64,000 bases of DNA from Deinococcus roseus (GTDB taxonomy: Bacteria > Deinococcota > Deinococci > Deinococcales > Deinococcaceae), in NCBI RefSeq assembly GCF_014646895.1, contig NZ_BMOD01000013.1, forward strand, positions 62,001-126,000, written 5' to 3'. The position numbers were made by a program, and so were the translations under genes. The notes under the pieces are model-generated. The model did no database searches. It was not told the DNA's origin and saw only the letters and a list, made by a program, of their open reading frames with translations. Shown here in pieces: positions 26,771 through 35,341 of this stretch (the stretch's first letter is position 1; each line of letters starts with the position of its first letter).

Positions 26771-28021
26771 TCAATTCAGGCCGTAACCCTTGTTGTCTTT
26801 GATGTTGCGCTCGATCAGGTCCACGGCGTCATCCAGGGTGTCCTGCACGTTGGCTCCCTGCACAATGGCCCGCATGGCTTTTTCAAAGGTGCTGGTGACA
26901 AAGGGATAACCGGGGGTGGCTGGGCGGCTGACCGCAAAGCGCTTGCTGAATTCGTAGTAGAAGCGGGCCTTGCCTTTGCTGTTGTAGTCCTTTGTGAGGG
27001 GCGCAGCTCCGGTGGTGGTGGGAATCAGGCTGGTCTTGTCGCTCATGGTGGCCACCTCTTTTGGAGACATCATGAAGTTGATGTAGGCCGCTGCACCTTC
27101 GGGATTTTTGCAACTGGTGGAAATGCCCCACTGCCAGCTTGCCGCCCCAATTTTGGGTCCCTTCCCGAAGTTGGGTGGAGGAAGCACCACAAGGTCGCTC
27201 CCCCATTTTTTGGAGAAGTCCGAGAAAGCCCAGCTTCCGGTGTAGTCCAGCGGCACCCGTCCGAGCAGGAACGCCTGATCGTCTGCGGGTTTCTTGTTGG
27301 CGTAGCCTTTTGCAAAAAGACCCTGGAACCACTGCCCGAATTTCACTGCAGCAGGGCCGTTCAGGGTGCCTTCTGCTTCGGTGAGGTCTTTGGGGTTCAG
27401 CAAATCTCCGCCGAAAGACTGCAACCAGGGAGAGAAAGCGTAGGTCCACCATTCGCCGTCATAGCCGTTGTGGATTTCGATGGGATATTCCCAGTCTCCA
27501 GAGGCTTTGAGGGTGGAGAGTGCAGCGTTGAATTCTTCCAGGGTCCAGGGTTTTGCAGCACTGGGAATGCGTATTCCGGCTTTGCTGAGGGCGGATTTTC
27601 TGGCAAAAATGCCCAGGGCCACATCGAATTGCCCCACCGAGTAGAGTTTGCCTCTGAATTCTCCTTTGCCTCCTGCGTTGATGGTCTTTTTGAGCCTGGC
27701 ATCCAGGTAAGCATCCAGGGGCCGGATGTACCCCGACCATGCAAAGTTGGGCACGGTGGGTTGGTCCATGTCGAAAATGCAGGGCAGGTTGTTGGCCAGT
27801 GCTGCTGCAGTGATCGCCTGGGTGTAGGAGCCTTTGGGGAGGCTCTCGTAGACCACTTTGTATTTGCTCTGAGAGGCGTTGAAGCGCTCAATGGCGGCTT
27901 TGTTGGCATTCACCTCATCGTCACCGGTTTCATGCCGCCACATGTTGATGGTGACAGGTTCAGCGTAAGCGCTCACGGAAAAGCCGAGAAAAAGCAGGGC
28001 CGACAGCAACGTTCTGTTCAT
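26771..28021 (-). CDS. CUT1 solute-binding protein (fructo-oligosaccharides inferred)
   Basis: The 416-residue protein has a Sec signal peptide (MNRTLLSALLFLGFSVSAYA) and a family 1 sugar-binding-protein layout. Early segments are VTINMWRHE and FNASQSKYKVVYESLP; the ligand-site helices include WTYAFSPWLQSFGGDLL. The ATG at 28021 has AAAGGAG upstream; the longer frame from 28102 has no ribosome binding site. The GH32 enzyme encoded three genes later points to a fructose-containing oligosaccharide. As in the mannan operon, no ATPase gene is present locally. Confidence 0.9.
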   Translation of the reverse strand: MNRTLLSALLFLGFSVSAYAEPVTINMWRHETGDDEVNANKAAIERFNASQSKYKVVYESLPKGSYTQAITAAALANNLPCIFDMDQPTVPNFAWSGYIRPLDAYLDARLKKTINAGGKGEFRGKLYSVGQFDVALGIFARKSALSKAGIRIPSAAKPWTLEEFNAALSTLKASGDWEYPIEIHNGYDGEWWTYAFSPWLQSFGGDLLNPKDLTEAEGTLNGPAAVKFGQWFQGLFAKGYANKKPADDQAFLLGRVPLDYTGSWAFSDFSKKWGSDLVVLPPPNFGKGPKIGAASWQWGISTSCKNPEGAAAYINFMMSPKEVATMSDKTSLIPTTTGAAPLTKDYNSKGKARFYYEFSKRFAVSRPATPGYPFVTSTFEKAMRAIVQGANVQDTLDDAVDLIERNIKDNKGYGLN

Positions 28022-28123
28022 CTTTTGCTCCTTTGGATGGATCGAAATTGTTTCTGGGGAAAGGGACAGGCCAGCCAGACCTGCAAAACGCAGGTTCAGC
28101 AAGGTAAGGGCAGCAGGTGAAGT

Positions 28124-29137
28124 TCAGCGCACAAAGCTGGTGGATTTCCGCAGCACCAGCGAGGCAGGCATGCGCCGCACCCGTGCCGTGTGCACTTCGG
28201 GATGGTCCAGATGGTCGAACAGCAAATTCGCTGCGTGCTCTCCCATTTCATAGGCAGGCTGGGTGATCACCGTGAGCGGCGGATCCATCAGCAGGTGGTA
28301 ACGGGAATCGTCAAAACCCACGATGGAGAGGTCCTGCGGAACCTTCAGGCCCACATCTTTGACGGCCCGCATCATGCCCAGGGTCATGTCTCCATTGGTG
28401 GCGATCATGGCGGTGAAAGGGCACTCCAGGCGGTTGTCCAGCAAATCACGGGCGGCGCGGTAGCCTCCGGCCTCGGTGAATTCCTCGCGCACCATCAGGC
28501 TGGGGTCGATGGGGAGGTGCAGGGCACGCAAAGAATCCAGGTAGCCCTGCCTGCGCTCGAAACTGACGGTCATGGGGTCCTTGCCCACCAGCAGCGCAAT
28601 GCGGGTGTGCCCGAGTTCCACCAGGTGCTCGATGCCCTGGCGCATGGCCTGCTTGTTGTCCAGCAGTACGGCATGCAGCCCGACCTCCACATCACGGTCC
28701 AGCGTGACCAGTGGGAATTTCTGGGCCAGGGTCTGGATCAAAGAGAGGTTGCTGGTGGTGGGGGTGGCCACCACGCCCACCGGGGCCAGCGCCGAGAGGA
28801 TCTGCAGGTACTGTTCCTCCCGGAAGCCATCTGGCGGCGAGGGATGCGTGACCAGCAGGTGGTTGTGGCGCAGGGCAGCTTCGTGCAGGCCCTGTGCAAG
28901 TCTTGCATGGAATTCCAGGGTGGGGGTGTCGGTCAGGTGGGCCACCACCTGGGTTTTTGCGCCCCGCACAGAGCGGGCCAGCACGGGAAGTTGGTAGCCC
29001 AGTTGTTCTGCAACACGGGCAATCCTCAGGCGGGTGTCGTCTGAGATGAGTTCGCTGCCAGCCAGTGCCCTGGATACGGTGGACTCGGAAACCCCCACCT
29101 TGCGGGCAATGTCGGCCAGGGTGGCCCTTTTGGTCAT
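28124..29137 (-). CDS. LacI-family regulator, probably first gene of CUT1 operon 2
   Basis: The protein has about 338 residues: a helix-turn-helix (LADIARKVGVSESTVSRALAG), a hinge (YQLPVLARSVRGAK) and an effector domain with the usual GHTRIALLVGKD segment. AAAGGAGAG precedes the ATG at 29137. It is followed 102 bp later by the binding-protein gene of the fructan importer on the same strand, with no clear terminator between. Its promoter at 29165-29193 overlaps a TGCAAGAATTGTCA site. It is therefore likely both to head the operon and to regulate it. Confidence 0.88.
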   Translation of the reverse strand: MTKRATLADIARKVGVSESTVSRALAGSELISDDTRLRIARVAEQLGYQLPVLARSVRGAKTQVVAHLTDTPTLEFHARLAQGLHEAALRHNHLLVTHPSPPDGFREEQYLQILSALAPVGVVATPTTSNLSLIQTLAQKFPLVTLDRDVEVGLHAVLLDNKQAMRQGIEHLVELGHTRIALLVGKDPMTVSFERRQGYLDSLRALHLPIDPSLMVREEFTEAGGYRAARDLLDNRLECPFTAMIATNGDMTLGMMRAVKDVGLKVPQDLSIVGFDDSRYHLLMDPPLTVITQPAYEMGEHAANLLFDHLDHPEVHTARVRRMPASLVLRKSTSFVR

Positions 29138-29164
29138 GAACAATCTCTCCTTTGAAGTGATCTC

Positions 29165-29193
29165 AGCATACCCATCTCTGCAAGAATTGTCAA
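29165..29193 (-). promoter_or_regulatory. Promoter of the operon-2 lacI gene with overlapping operator-like site
   Basis: On the minus strand: TTGACA (29193-29188), a 17-bp spacer and TATGCT (29170-29165). The sequence TGCAAGAATTGTCA (29179-29192, plus strand) overlaps the -35 and spacer and resembles the palindromes at 29258 and 31729. Confidence 0.75.
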
Positions 29194-29257
29194 GCTTTAT
29201 GCATGAAGAATTCTTCGTTCTGGATGAAAAATCCCTGTTTACACCCTGTGCATTTTA

Positions 29258-29271
29258 TGCAAGAAATTGCA
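29258..29271. promoter_or_regulatory. Palindrome TGCAAGAAATTGCA, copy 1
   Basis: The inverted repeat TGCAA-N4-TTGCA lies 65 bp upstream of the operon-2 lacI promoter. An identical 14-bp copy, also preceded by TTTTA, occurs at 31729. It is a candidate LacI-type or catabolite operator. Confidence 0.55.
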
Positions 29272-29365
29272 GAGATGCAAGAAACTTTTTGCCAGACGCT
29301 GGAATTGCAGGGTGGACCTGCCAGAAGGCCGTCCACCCCAACACAGTCCCCTGCAGCAGGGCCTT

Positions 29366-31405
29366 TTACTTCTTCCAGATGGATTTCAGCTCGTAGACCT
29401 CCAGGTTTTTCACCACAGCGTCCCCTCCGGTGCTGAACAGTTCCAGGCCGTCACTGCTGGGGCTCGATAAGGTCAGGTCACTGAACACCACCTTGCCGTC
29501 TTCAGCAAAAACCTCAATCGAGGAGGTGTCCAGCAAAATGTGCAGCTTGAGGGTGCTGCCCACATCTTTCAGCGGCGCAGCGTGCACTTCCGGGAAACCG
29601 ATGTTGAAGCTCCCCTCCCCTGCTTTTGAGCGGTCCAGACTGATGCGTTCTGCCAGTGGGCTGTAAGACACCACGGTTTCCTCTTTGCTGGACTGGTGCA
29701 GTTTCAGGCCCACATTCTGCAGGGAAGCGGTTTCCACTTCCAGCAGCACCTCCAGAGATTTCCCACGCACCGCAGCAGACATCAGGCGCTCGTTGACCTT
29801 TGAAACCAGGAGGTTCTGCACCGAAAATCTGGCCCCACGCTGGTTTTTGAGGGCCTCGATGGGTTCCTGAAACAGCCGCACACCTTCCGGGGTGGTTTTC
29901 AGGGACAGTTTGCGCGGGAAGGACTGGGCGTTTCTCCAGGGATAGGTGGGGAGTTGCCCTGCGTACTGCCAGTTGCTCAGCCAGCCAATCCAGATTTTGT
30001 CGTCTGTGGGCAAGTTGCTGTAGGTCACACCAGCGTAGAAGTCCTTGCCAAAATCGGCCCAGAGGGTCTTGAATTCCATGTCGTTGACCACGGCCTCGGT
30101 GAATTTGATGTGGTCGATCAGAATGTGACCCCAGCCTCCAGTGTGGGAATCCACGATCTGCAGGCGGGCTTTCTTGCCTTTGAACTCTGCCACATCGAAG
30201 AACTTGCTGCGCAGGGCCTCGGAGTCCTGCCCGGTGGCACTTCGCACCACTTTGCCGTCGATGATCAGGTTGAAGGCCGTTTCACCAGGATGGTTCCCCC
30301 CACCGATCAGGAAGGTGATGAAAGGCTTGTTGAGCGTAAACTCCGGGCTGGTGAGGGTTCCGGTGCCCTGGTCAAAATTCAGGAAGGTGTTGACCAGACC
30401 TGAGCCTTTGAAGCCCGTCACAGGGCTCTGTCCGGTCAGGGAACCGTGGGCTGGACCTGTTCCGAAAGCGTCCCCGGTTTTCTCCCAGCCGCCATAATCT
30501 GCGCCTTCAAAGTCCGCAAAAACTTCTCCTGCAGGCTCAGTCACCGCGGGAAGGGGATCGGGGGTAAAGGTGGTGCCGTTGAAATCCCCAGGGAAATACT
30601 GCATCCCAGAGCCCCCATACAGCGAGCCGCCGTTGACGCTGACCACCATCACCCATTTTTTCTTGCTGCTGTTGCCATCCACTGGAAGCTGGATCAGGTC
30701 GGGGACCTCCCACACGTCGCCTTCAGAACCCAGAGGACCAAAATCGCTGAGGAACGTCCAGGTTTTGAGGTCTTTGGAGCCGTAAATGGCCACCTTGTGT
30801 TCTCTGGCTTTGGCAAACACCATGATCCACTGATTGCTTTCGGCATGCCAGAACACCTTGGGGTCACGGGATTCGGTGCTGCCAATGTTCAGCACAGGAT
30901 CCTTGCCATAGCGCGTCCAGGTGCGCCCTCTGTCCACAGAGGAGGCCAGGTACTGCGACTGGTTGTTGGTGCTCTTGTTCCATCCGGTGAAAATGGCCAC
31001 CAGTGGGGGTTTTGCTGCGGTCCCCAGACCGGAGGTGTTGTCTCTGTCGTAAACGGCAGCCCCCGAGAAAATGGCGATGTCCTCTGCTTCGGGGATGGCC
31101 ACGGGGAGTTCTTCCCAGTGCACCAGATCCTTTGAAACGGCATGCCCCCAGCTCATGTGGCCCCAGACGTTGCCGTAAGGGTTGTGCTGGAAGAACAGGT
31201 GGTATTCCCCATCCAGGTACACCAGACCGTTGGGGTCGTTCATCCAGTTGCGTTGAGGGGTGAAATGAACCTGGGGCCGCCACTGCTCATCGTAGGTGGC
31301 TCTGGGCAAAGGAAACGTGTTTCCGGGCTGGGCGATGGTGGCACAGCTGCCCAGGGTCAGGGAAAGCAGGGCCGTCAGGAGGGGGAGGTGGGGTTTTCTG
31401 TTCAT
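29366..31405 (-). CDS. GH32 fructanase lipoprotein with an inserted domain
   Basis: The 679-residue protein has a lipoprotein signal (LGSC, lipidated Cys21). The GH32 active site shows nucleophile Asp57 in NWMNDPNG, Arg180-Asp181 in SRDPKVF and acid/base Glu233 in WEVPDL, a variant of the usual WECP. Residues about 295-440 are a beta-rich insertion within the propeller (FLIGGGNHPGETAFN), a type known in levanase-like GH32 proteins. The C-terminal sandwich ends SSIEVFAEDGKVVFSD. It should release fructose or oligosaccharides from levan or inulin at the cell surface. Its promoter contains a CAACGTTG operator. The lipoprotein and GH32 genes upstream are close relatives in layout. Confidence 0.92.
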   Translation of the reverse strand: MNRKPHLPLLTALLSLTLGSCATIAQPGNTFPLPRATYDEQWRPQVHFTPQRNWMNDPNGLVYLDGEYHLFFQHNPYGNVWGHMSWGHAVSKDLVHWEELPVAIPEAEDIAIFSGAAVYDRDNTSGLGTAAKPPLVAIFTGWNKSTNNQSQYLASSVDRGRTWTRYGKDPVLNIGSTESRDPKVFWHAESNQWIMVFAKAREHKVAIYGSKDLKTWTFLSDFGPLGSEGDVWEVPDLIQLPVDGNSSKKKWVMVVSVNGGSLYGGSGMQYFPGDFNGTTFTPDPLPAVTEPAGEVFADFEGADYGGWEKTGDAFGTGPAHGSLTGQSPVTGFKGSGLVNTFLNFDQGTGTLTSPEFTLNKPFITFLIGGGNHPGETAFNLIIDGKVVRSATGQDSEALRSKFFDVAEFKGKKARLQIVDSHTGGWGHILIDHIKFTEAVVNDMEFKTLWADFGKDFYAGVTYSNLPTDDKIWIGWLSNWQYAGQLPTYPWRNAQSFPRKLSLKTTPEGVRLFQEPIEALKNQRGARFSVQNLLVSKVNERLMSAAVRGKSLEVLLEVETASLQNVGLKLHQSSKEETVVSYSPLAERISLDRSKAGEGSFNIGFPEVHAAPLKDVGSTLKLHILLDTSSIEVFAEDGKVVFSDLTLSSPSSDGLELFSTGGDAVVKNLEVYELKSIWKK

Positions 31406-31572
31406 GGGACCTTTCCTGGCTCAACACCTCAGAGACCCAGGGACTTGCCCTGTGCCTGTGGAAATGCAGCACAACAGCAGACCTCCCAGCAGCCTGATCA
31501 GAATTTCAGGTCTGGAATGTAGAAAGCAGCCTTGTGCCTTTTGAAAGGGTGGGAATGTAGAGCCTTGCTTAG

Positions 31573-31601
31573 AGGATACGGATCGGGGGCAACGTTGTCA
31601 A
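31573..31601 (-). promoter_or_regulatory. Promoter and operator of the GH32 gene at 29366
   Basis: On the minus strand: TTGACA (31601-31596), a 17-bp spacer and TATCCT (31578-31573). The palindromic core CAACGTTG (31590-31597) overlaps the -35 and spacer. The same core lies in the promoters at 34798 and 55031. Confidence 0.75.
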
Positions 31602-31728
31602 CACTCTTGCATGCAAGAAATGAAAGAAGATGCATTGATGGATCAGGGCTTCATATGGATTATTATCGTTTGAATTGGAAATTTCCCAGAGACCAAGCAA
31701 CGTCCCTGTGAGCCGTTTTGAAATTTTA

Positions 31729-31742
31729 TGCAAGAAATTGCA
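31729..31742. promoter_or_regulatory. Palindrome TGCAAGAAATTGCA, copy 2
   Basis: This is identical to the site at 29258 over 14 bp. It lies about 130 bp upstream of the GH32 promoter at 31573-31601. Confidence 0.55.
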
Positions 31743-31894
31743 TTGATTGGGTGTGTTTGGGCAGGGATGCACTTTTGCATCCCTGCCTTTCCCGAGGGGT
31801 GATTCTGGAGGATCAGAAAGATGAATTGTTGTTCCAGAGGGGGTTTTGACAGTAGGGTGAGCCTTTTACGACTGCGTTCAACATTTCTTCCGCA

Positions 31895-31920
31895 GGGCGC
31901 AGCACGCTGCGCCCCTACAG
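31895..31920. repeat. REP-like palindrome ending CTACAG, copy 1
   Basis: GGGCGCAGC and GCTGCGCCC form a 9-bp perfect stem around two bases, followed by CTACAG. Related copies lie at 35099, 35195, 41393 and 41444, all intergenic. Confidence 0.7.
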
Positions 31921-31946
31921 TCTCGTTCAAGGTTTCTGTTTTTGGC

Positions 31947-32579
31947 TCAGCCAAAATTGCTCAGCTTCACATAATTGCTGTCCACCAGGGCCCCCACCCT
32001 GCAGCCCACCAGGTTCGGATCCGCAATCTCCAGCGTTCCGGTCAGGCGAGCAACATTGGCCCCGCCTGAGGTCACGATGTTGTAAAGCTGCCGGTCATAG
32101 ATGATCTTGATGGTTTTGGGGGCAGCAAGCGCATACGCATACACGCTGAGTTCTGGCCGCAGCACTTTGTTGGAAGCCGTCACGGTGATGGGGTTCTCGG
32201 TGGTGCCTTTGATGGTGGCTTTCTGGGCAAAGGTGTCGGACTGGTCCCGCACCTGCACCTTGATGTCCCGCAGCGTGACGCTGAAACTGGCCGGAAGGGT
32301 CAGGCAGGAGGCGTTCACCGTGACCTTGCTGATCACAATGCCCACCTCAACGGTGTTGGGGGCAGGACTCTGGGCCACGTAATCCCCGAAAGGTGCAGCT
32401 GTGTAATCCAGAATGTTGCCGGGTCTGGTCTGGATGGCCGTCTGGTTGATGCCCAGCGGGTTGTCCTGCAAGGTTTGCGGGGGAATGAGGGCACCTGCCA
32501 GATTGGAGCAGGACACCAGACCACCCGCGACCAGACACAACAAAGACCATTTGGGATTGAACGTTTGAATCTTGGACAT
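31947..32579 (-). CDS. Hypothetical lipoprotein downstream of a GH32 gene
   Basis: The 210-residue protein has a lipoprotein signal peptide with the lipobox VSCS (Cys24). The rest is predicted to be beta-rich, without charged clusters, and contains the repeated threonine/valine pattern of exported beta-sandwich proteins. I recognise no family. It lies 30 bp after the GH32 lipoprotein gene at 32610 on the same strand, so the two are probably co-transcribed. It may be a surface partner for fructan binding, but this is inference from position only. Confidence 0.75.
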   Translation of the reverse strand: MSKIQTFNPKWSLLCLVAGGLVSCSNLAGALIPPQTLQDNPLGINQTAIQTRPGNILDYTAAPFGDYVAQSPAPNTVEVGIVISKVTVNASCLTLPASFSVTLRDIKVQVRDQSDTFAQKATIKGTTENPITVTASNKVLRPELSVYAYALAAPKTIKIIYDRQLYNIVTSGGANVARLTGTLEIADPNLVGCRVGALVDSNYVKLSNFG

Positions 32580-32609
32580 GCATTTCCTTTCCGTGCTTCA
32601 GGGCAGATC

Positions 32610-34658
32610 TCAGGGGTTCCAGATGGTTTTCAGTTCGTACACTTCCAGGTTCTTGACCAGCGGATCTCCGCTGCTGCTGTACAGCTCGAAACCATCGCTG
32701 CTGGGGCTGGAGAGCAGCAAATCCGTGAACACCAATTTGCCATCCTGGGCAAAGACTTCAATCGAGGAGGTGTCCAGCACCACACGCAGTTTCAGGGTTC
32801 CGGTGTTGCGCAAAGTGGCCACATGCACCTCTGAAAGGCCCGGATCGAAACTGGAATCCCCGGATTTCTGGTGGTCCAGAGAGAGCTTCTGGGTGATGGG
32901 GTTGTACTGCAGCACGGTTTCCTCAAAAGCAGAGGTGTGCATTTTCAGCCCGATGCTGCCGGGTCCGGTGGTGTCCACTTCCAGCAGCACTTCCAGGGTT
33001 TTGCCCCTGACCCCTGCAGCCGTGAGGTTCTGTCTCATCTGCGAGAGGGGCAAATTGGTGAACTTTAGGCTGGCGGCATGCTGGGTGGTCAGGGCCGCCA
33101 CAGGTTCCTGATGCAAACGGATGCCGTCTGGTGTGGTCTTGAGGGTCAGCTTGCGGGGCAAAGTCATGGCACTGCGCCAGGGGTAGGTGGGCACCTTCTC
33201 GGCGTACTGCCAGTTGCTCATCCAGCCGATCCACACCTTGTCTCCAGTGGGGTGGTTGTCAAAGGTGGAGGCCGCGTAAAAATCCCGTCCGAAATCCGCC
33301 CACAGCACCCGGTTGTCGTTCTCCGTAAAAGCATTGTCCGAGAACACAATCTGGTCGATGTTGATGTGGCCCCACTGTCCGGTGTGGGTGTCCACAATTT
33401 GCAGTCTGGCGGTCTTGCCTTGCAGGGCCGTGACATCAAAGGCGTTCCAGCGCAGCAGTTCCTCATTCTGTCCGGTGGCACTGCGCACCACTTTGCCATC
33501 CACAATCAAATTGAAAGCCGTTTCTCCAGGGTGGTTTCCCCCGCCAATCAGGAAGGAAATGTAAGGTTTGCCAATCACAAAATCCGGGCTGGTGAGGGTT
33601 CCGGTGGTGCTGTCTCCGTTCAAAAAGGTGTTGACCAGTCTGCTGCCCCTGTAGCCTGTGACCACCTGTTGATCGGGCAGGGTGCCCTGGGCTGGCCCCG
33701 CACCGAAAGCATTTCCGGTGACCGTCCAGCTTCCATAGGTGCTGCCCTCAAAGTCCTGGTACAGCACCCCTCCGGGTTCATTCACGGCAGGCAGGGGGTC
33801 AGGGGTGAAGGTGACCCCATTGAAATTCCCCAGGAAATACTGCATCCCAGAGCCACCCCACAGCGTTCCTCCGTTGATGCTCAGCAGCAAGGCCCACTTC
33901 TGGTTGGCGGTGTTGCCATCGATGGGGAGTTGCACCAGATCAGGAACCTCCCAGAGTTGACCCGGTGCTGTGCCTGCACCCAGCGGTCCAAAGTCGCTCA
34001 GGTAAGTCCAGTTTTTGAGGTTGGTGGAACCATAAATTGCGACCTTGTGGTCGGTGGCCCGTGCGAAAACCATGATCCACTTGCTGGTGGCGGCATGCCA
34101 GAAGACCTTGGGGTCGCGGGATTCGGTGCTGCCAATGTCCAGCACCGGAGCCGTGCCATAGCGGGTCCAGGTGCGCCCCTGGTCCAGCGAGTACGCCGCA
34201 TACTGCGACTGGTTGTTGTTGGATTTGTTCCAGCCCGTGAAGAGTGCCACCAGTGGCGGGTTTGCAGTGGTGCCAAACCCGGAGGTGTTGTTTCTGTCAT
34301 ACACCACCGACCCAGAGAAAATGGCGATGTCTGGAGCTTCAGGAATGGCAATGGGCAATTCTTCCCAATGGATCAGGTCACGTGAAACCGCATGCCCCCA
34401 GCTCATGTGGCCCCATTTGATGCCCTGCGGATTGTACTGGTAAAAGAGGTGGTATTCCCCATTCAGGTAGACCATGCCGTTGGGGTCGTTCATCCAGTTG
34501 CGTTGCGGGGTGTAATGCAGCTTTGGACGCCACTGTTCGTTGTAACTGGCATTTGGCGGCTGAAATCCACCCGGTGGGGGCACCGACACCGAAGAGCAGG
34601 CGGTGAGGGTCAGGCCAAGGGTGAGCAACAAACTTGCGGCAATGGGTTTCACAGTCAT
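32610..34658 (-). CDS. GH32 fructanase lipoprotein with an inserted domain, second paralogue
   Basis: The protein has about 682 residues and a lipoprotein signal (LTAC, Cys21). The active site shows Asp58 in NWMNDPNG, SRDPKVF and a WEVPDL acid/base motif. As in the gene at 29366, roughly 145 residues are inserted in the propeller (FLIGGGNHPGETAFN again). The two proteins align over their whole length, so they arose by duplication. The start at 34658 has AAAGGA upstream; the longer frame from 34724 lacks a site. It should act on extracellular fructan. The promoter carries a CAACGTTG operator within its spacer. Confidence 0.92.
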   Translation of the reverse strand: MTVKPIAASLLLTLGLTLTACSSVSVPPPGGFQPPNASYNEQWRPKLHYTPQRNWMNDPNGMVYLNGEYHLFYQYNPQGIKWGHMSWGHAVSRDLIHWEELPIAIPEAPDIAIFSGSVVYDRNNTSGFGTTANPPLVALFTGWNKSNNNQSQYAAYSLDQGRTWTRYGTAPVLDIGSTESRDPKVFWHAATSKWIMVFARATDHKVAIYGSTNLKNWTYLSDFGPLGAGTAPGQLWEVPDLVQLPIDGNTANQKWALLLSINGGTLWGGSGMQYFLGNFNGVTFTPDPLPAVNEPGGVLYQDFEGSTYGSWTVTGNAFGAGPAQGTLPDQQVVTGYRGSRLVNTFLNGDSTTGTLTSPDFVIGKPYISFLIGGGNHPGETAFNLIVDGKVVRSATGQNEELLRWNAFDVTALQGKTARLQIVDTHTGQWGHINIDQIVFSDNAFTENDNRVLWADFGRDFYAASTFDNHPTGDKVWIGWMSNWQYAEKVPTYPWRSAMTLPRKLTLKTTPDGIRLHQEPVAALTTQHAASLKFTNLPLSQMRQNLTAAGVRGKTLEVLLEVDTTGPGSIGLKMHTSAFEETVLQYNPITQKLSLDHQKSGDSSFDPGLSEVHVATLRNTGTLKLRVVLDTSSIEVFAQDGKLVFTDLLLSSPSSDGFELYSSSGDPLVKNLEVYELKTIWNP

Positions 34659-34797
34659 CAGGTTTCCTTTCGTGTAAGACAGCCAGAGGATGACGAAAGA
34701 GGCACCTGTGGGCCTTTCATCCACGACCCACGGGTGGTGGCCTTTTGGATCTTGGAAGATCAGGCCAGAAATTCAGGTTGTAAGGGTGTCTGTTACG

Positions 34798-34826
34798 AGC
34801 GTACACAGTCAACGTTGTCCTGTCAA
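34798..34826 (-). promoter_or_regulatory. Promoter and operator of the GH32 gene at 32610
   Basis: On the minus strand: TTGACA (34826-34821), a 17-bp spacer and TACGCT (34803-34798). CAACGTTG (34810-34817) lies in the middle of the spacer, where a bound repressor would exclude RNA polymerase. Confidence 0.75.
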
Positions 34827-35098
34827 GCATAAAAATTCAAAATTATTCAATTGAACCGGGTTTATAAATTTGACATCCAGATAAGAATATTTTATTTCTG
34901 ATACGTTCTCTCTTTGAGAAAATATCAGAAAATCCATTGAGGTTTTTATTCAGTTTTTCTGAATTTTCTTGCAAATTTATTCGAGAAGATGCAAGCAAAC
35001 CAGGGTTTGAGGAGGTCTGGAATCGGGCAGAGGCGTTTGTGGTTTGATGTCCAGAGCACGGCTTCTTGTGCTGGGCGAGGCCTGAGGTTTCTTCCACT

Positions 35099-35124
35099 GG
35101 GCGAGGCGTGCCTCGCCCCTACAG
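35099..35124. repeat. REP-like palindrome ending CTACAG, copy 2
   Basis: GGGCGAGGC and GCCTCGCCC pair around GT, followed by CTACAG and then a TTTAGATTTCTG tail shared with copy 3. A partial copy (GGGCGAGGCCTGAGG) lies about 25 bp upstream. Confidence 0.7.
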
Positions 35125-35194
35125 GTGCGATTTTAGATTTCTGCACCTGATGAATCCAGCAGCTTACCTTCAACCCCTCATAGATTTCTGCCAC

Positions 35195-35221
35195 GGGGCG
35201 AGGCATGCCTCGCCCCTACAG
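35195..35221. repeat. REP-like palindrome ending CTACAG, copy 3
   Basis: GGGGCGAGGCA and TGCCTCGCCCC are perfect complements over 22 bp, followed by TACAG. Copies 2 and 3 share flanks (ATTTCTG), so they look like a tandem duplication of a roughly 95-bp unit. Confidence 0.7.
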
Positions 35222-35247
35222 TCCTCGGTTCAGATTTCTGACCCTGG

Positions 35248-35284
35248 GCTCTCGGCCCTCGGCCCTCGGCCCTGCGCCCTCAGC
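35248..35284. repeat. Heptad array, single arm
   Basis: CTCGGCC heptads are repeated with slight degeneration, ending near the 3' end of the mutarotase gene. No inverted partner arm was found nearby, unlike the paired elements at 17735, 40035 and 54776. Confidence 0.6.
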
Positions 35285-35341
35285 ATCAAAAAACCGGGAT
35301 CCCCAAAACGCTGGATCCCGGCGCAGACCTCAGGTTTCAGT

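Larger units (their letters stand above)
31406..31946. other. Intergenic region with promoter, operators and a REP-like palindrome
   Basis: This 541-bp stretch holds no credible gene. It contains the GH32 promoter (31573-31601), the 12-bp palindrome CTTGCATGCAAG (31606-31617), a second copy of TGCAAGAAATTGCA (31729-31742) and one REP-like element (31895-31920). Long parts around 31620-31760 are AT-rich. Confidence 0.6.
34827..35341. other. Intergenic region: AT-rich block, two REP-like palindromes and a heptad array
   Basis: No gene was found in these 515 bp. The first 160 bp are markedly AT-rich and contain a TTGACA, 17-bp spacer, TATTTC promoter-like pair on the plus strand (34870-34898) with no reading frame after it. 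The second half is filled with the repeats listed separately. Confidence 0.55.

Noticed and set aside
33078..34385. Long plus-strand reading frame opposite a GH32 gene
   Set aside because: The minus strand carries a complete GH32 lipoprotein with all active-site motifs; the opposite frame is its mirror.
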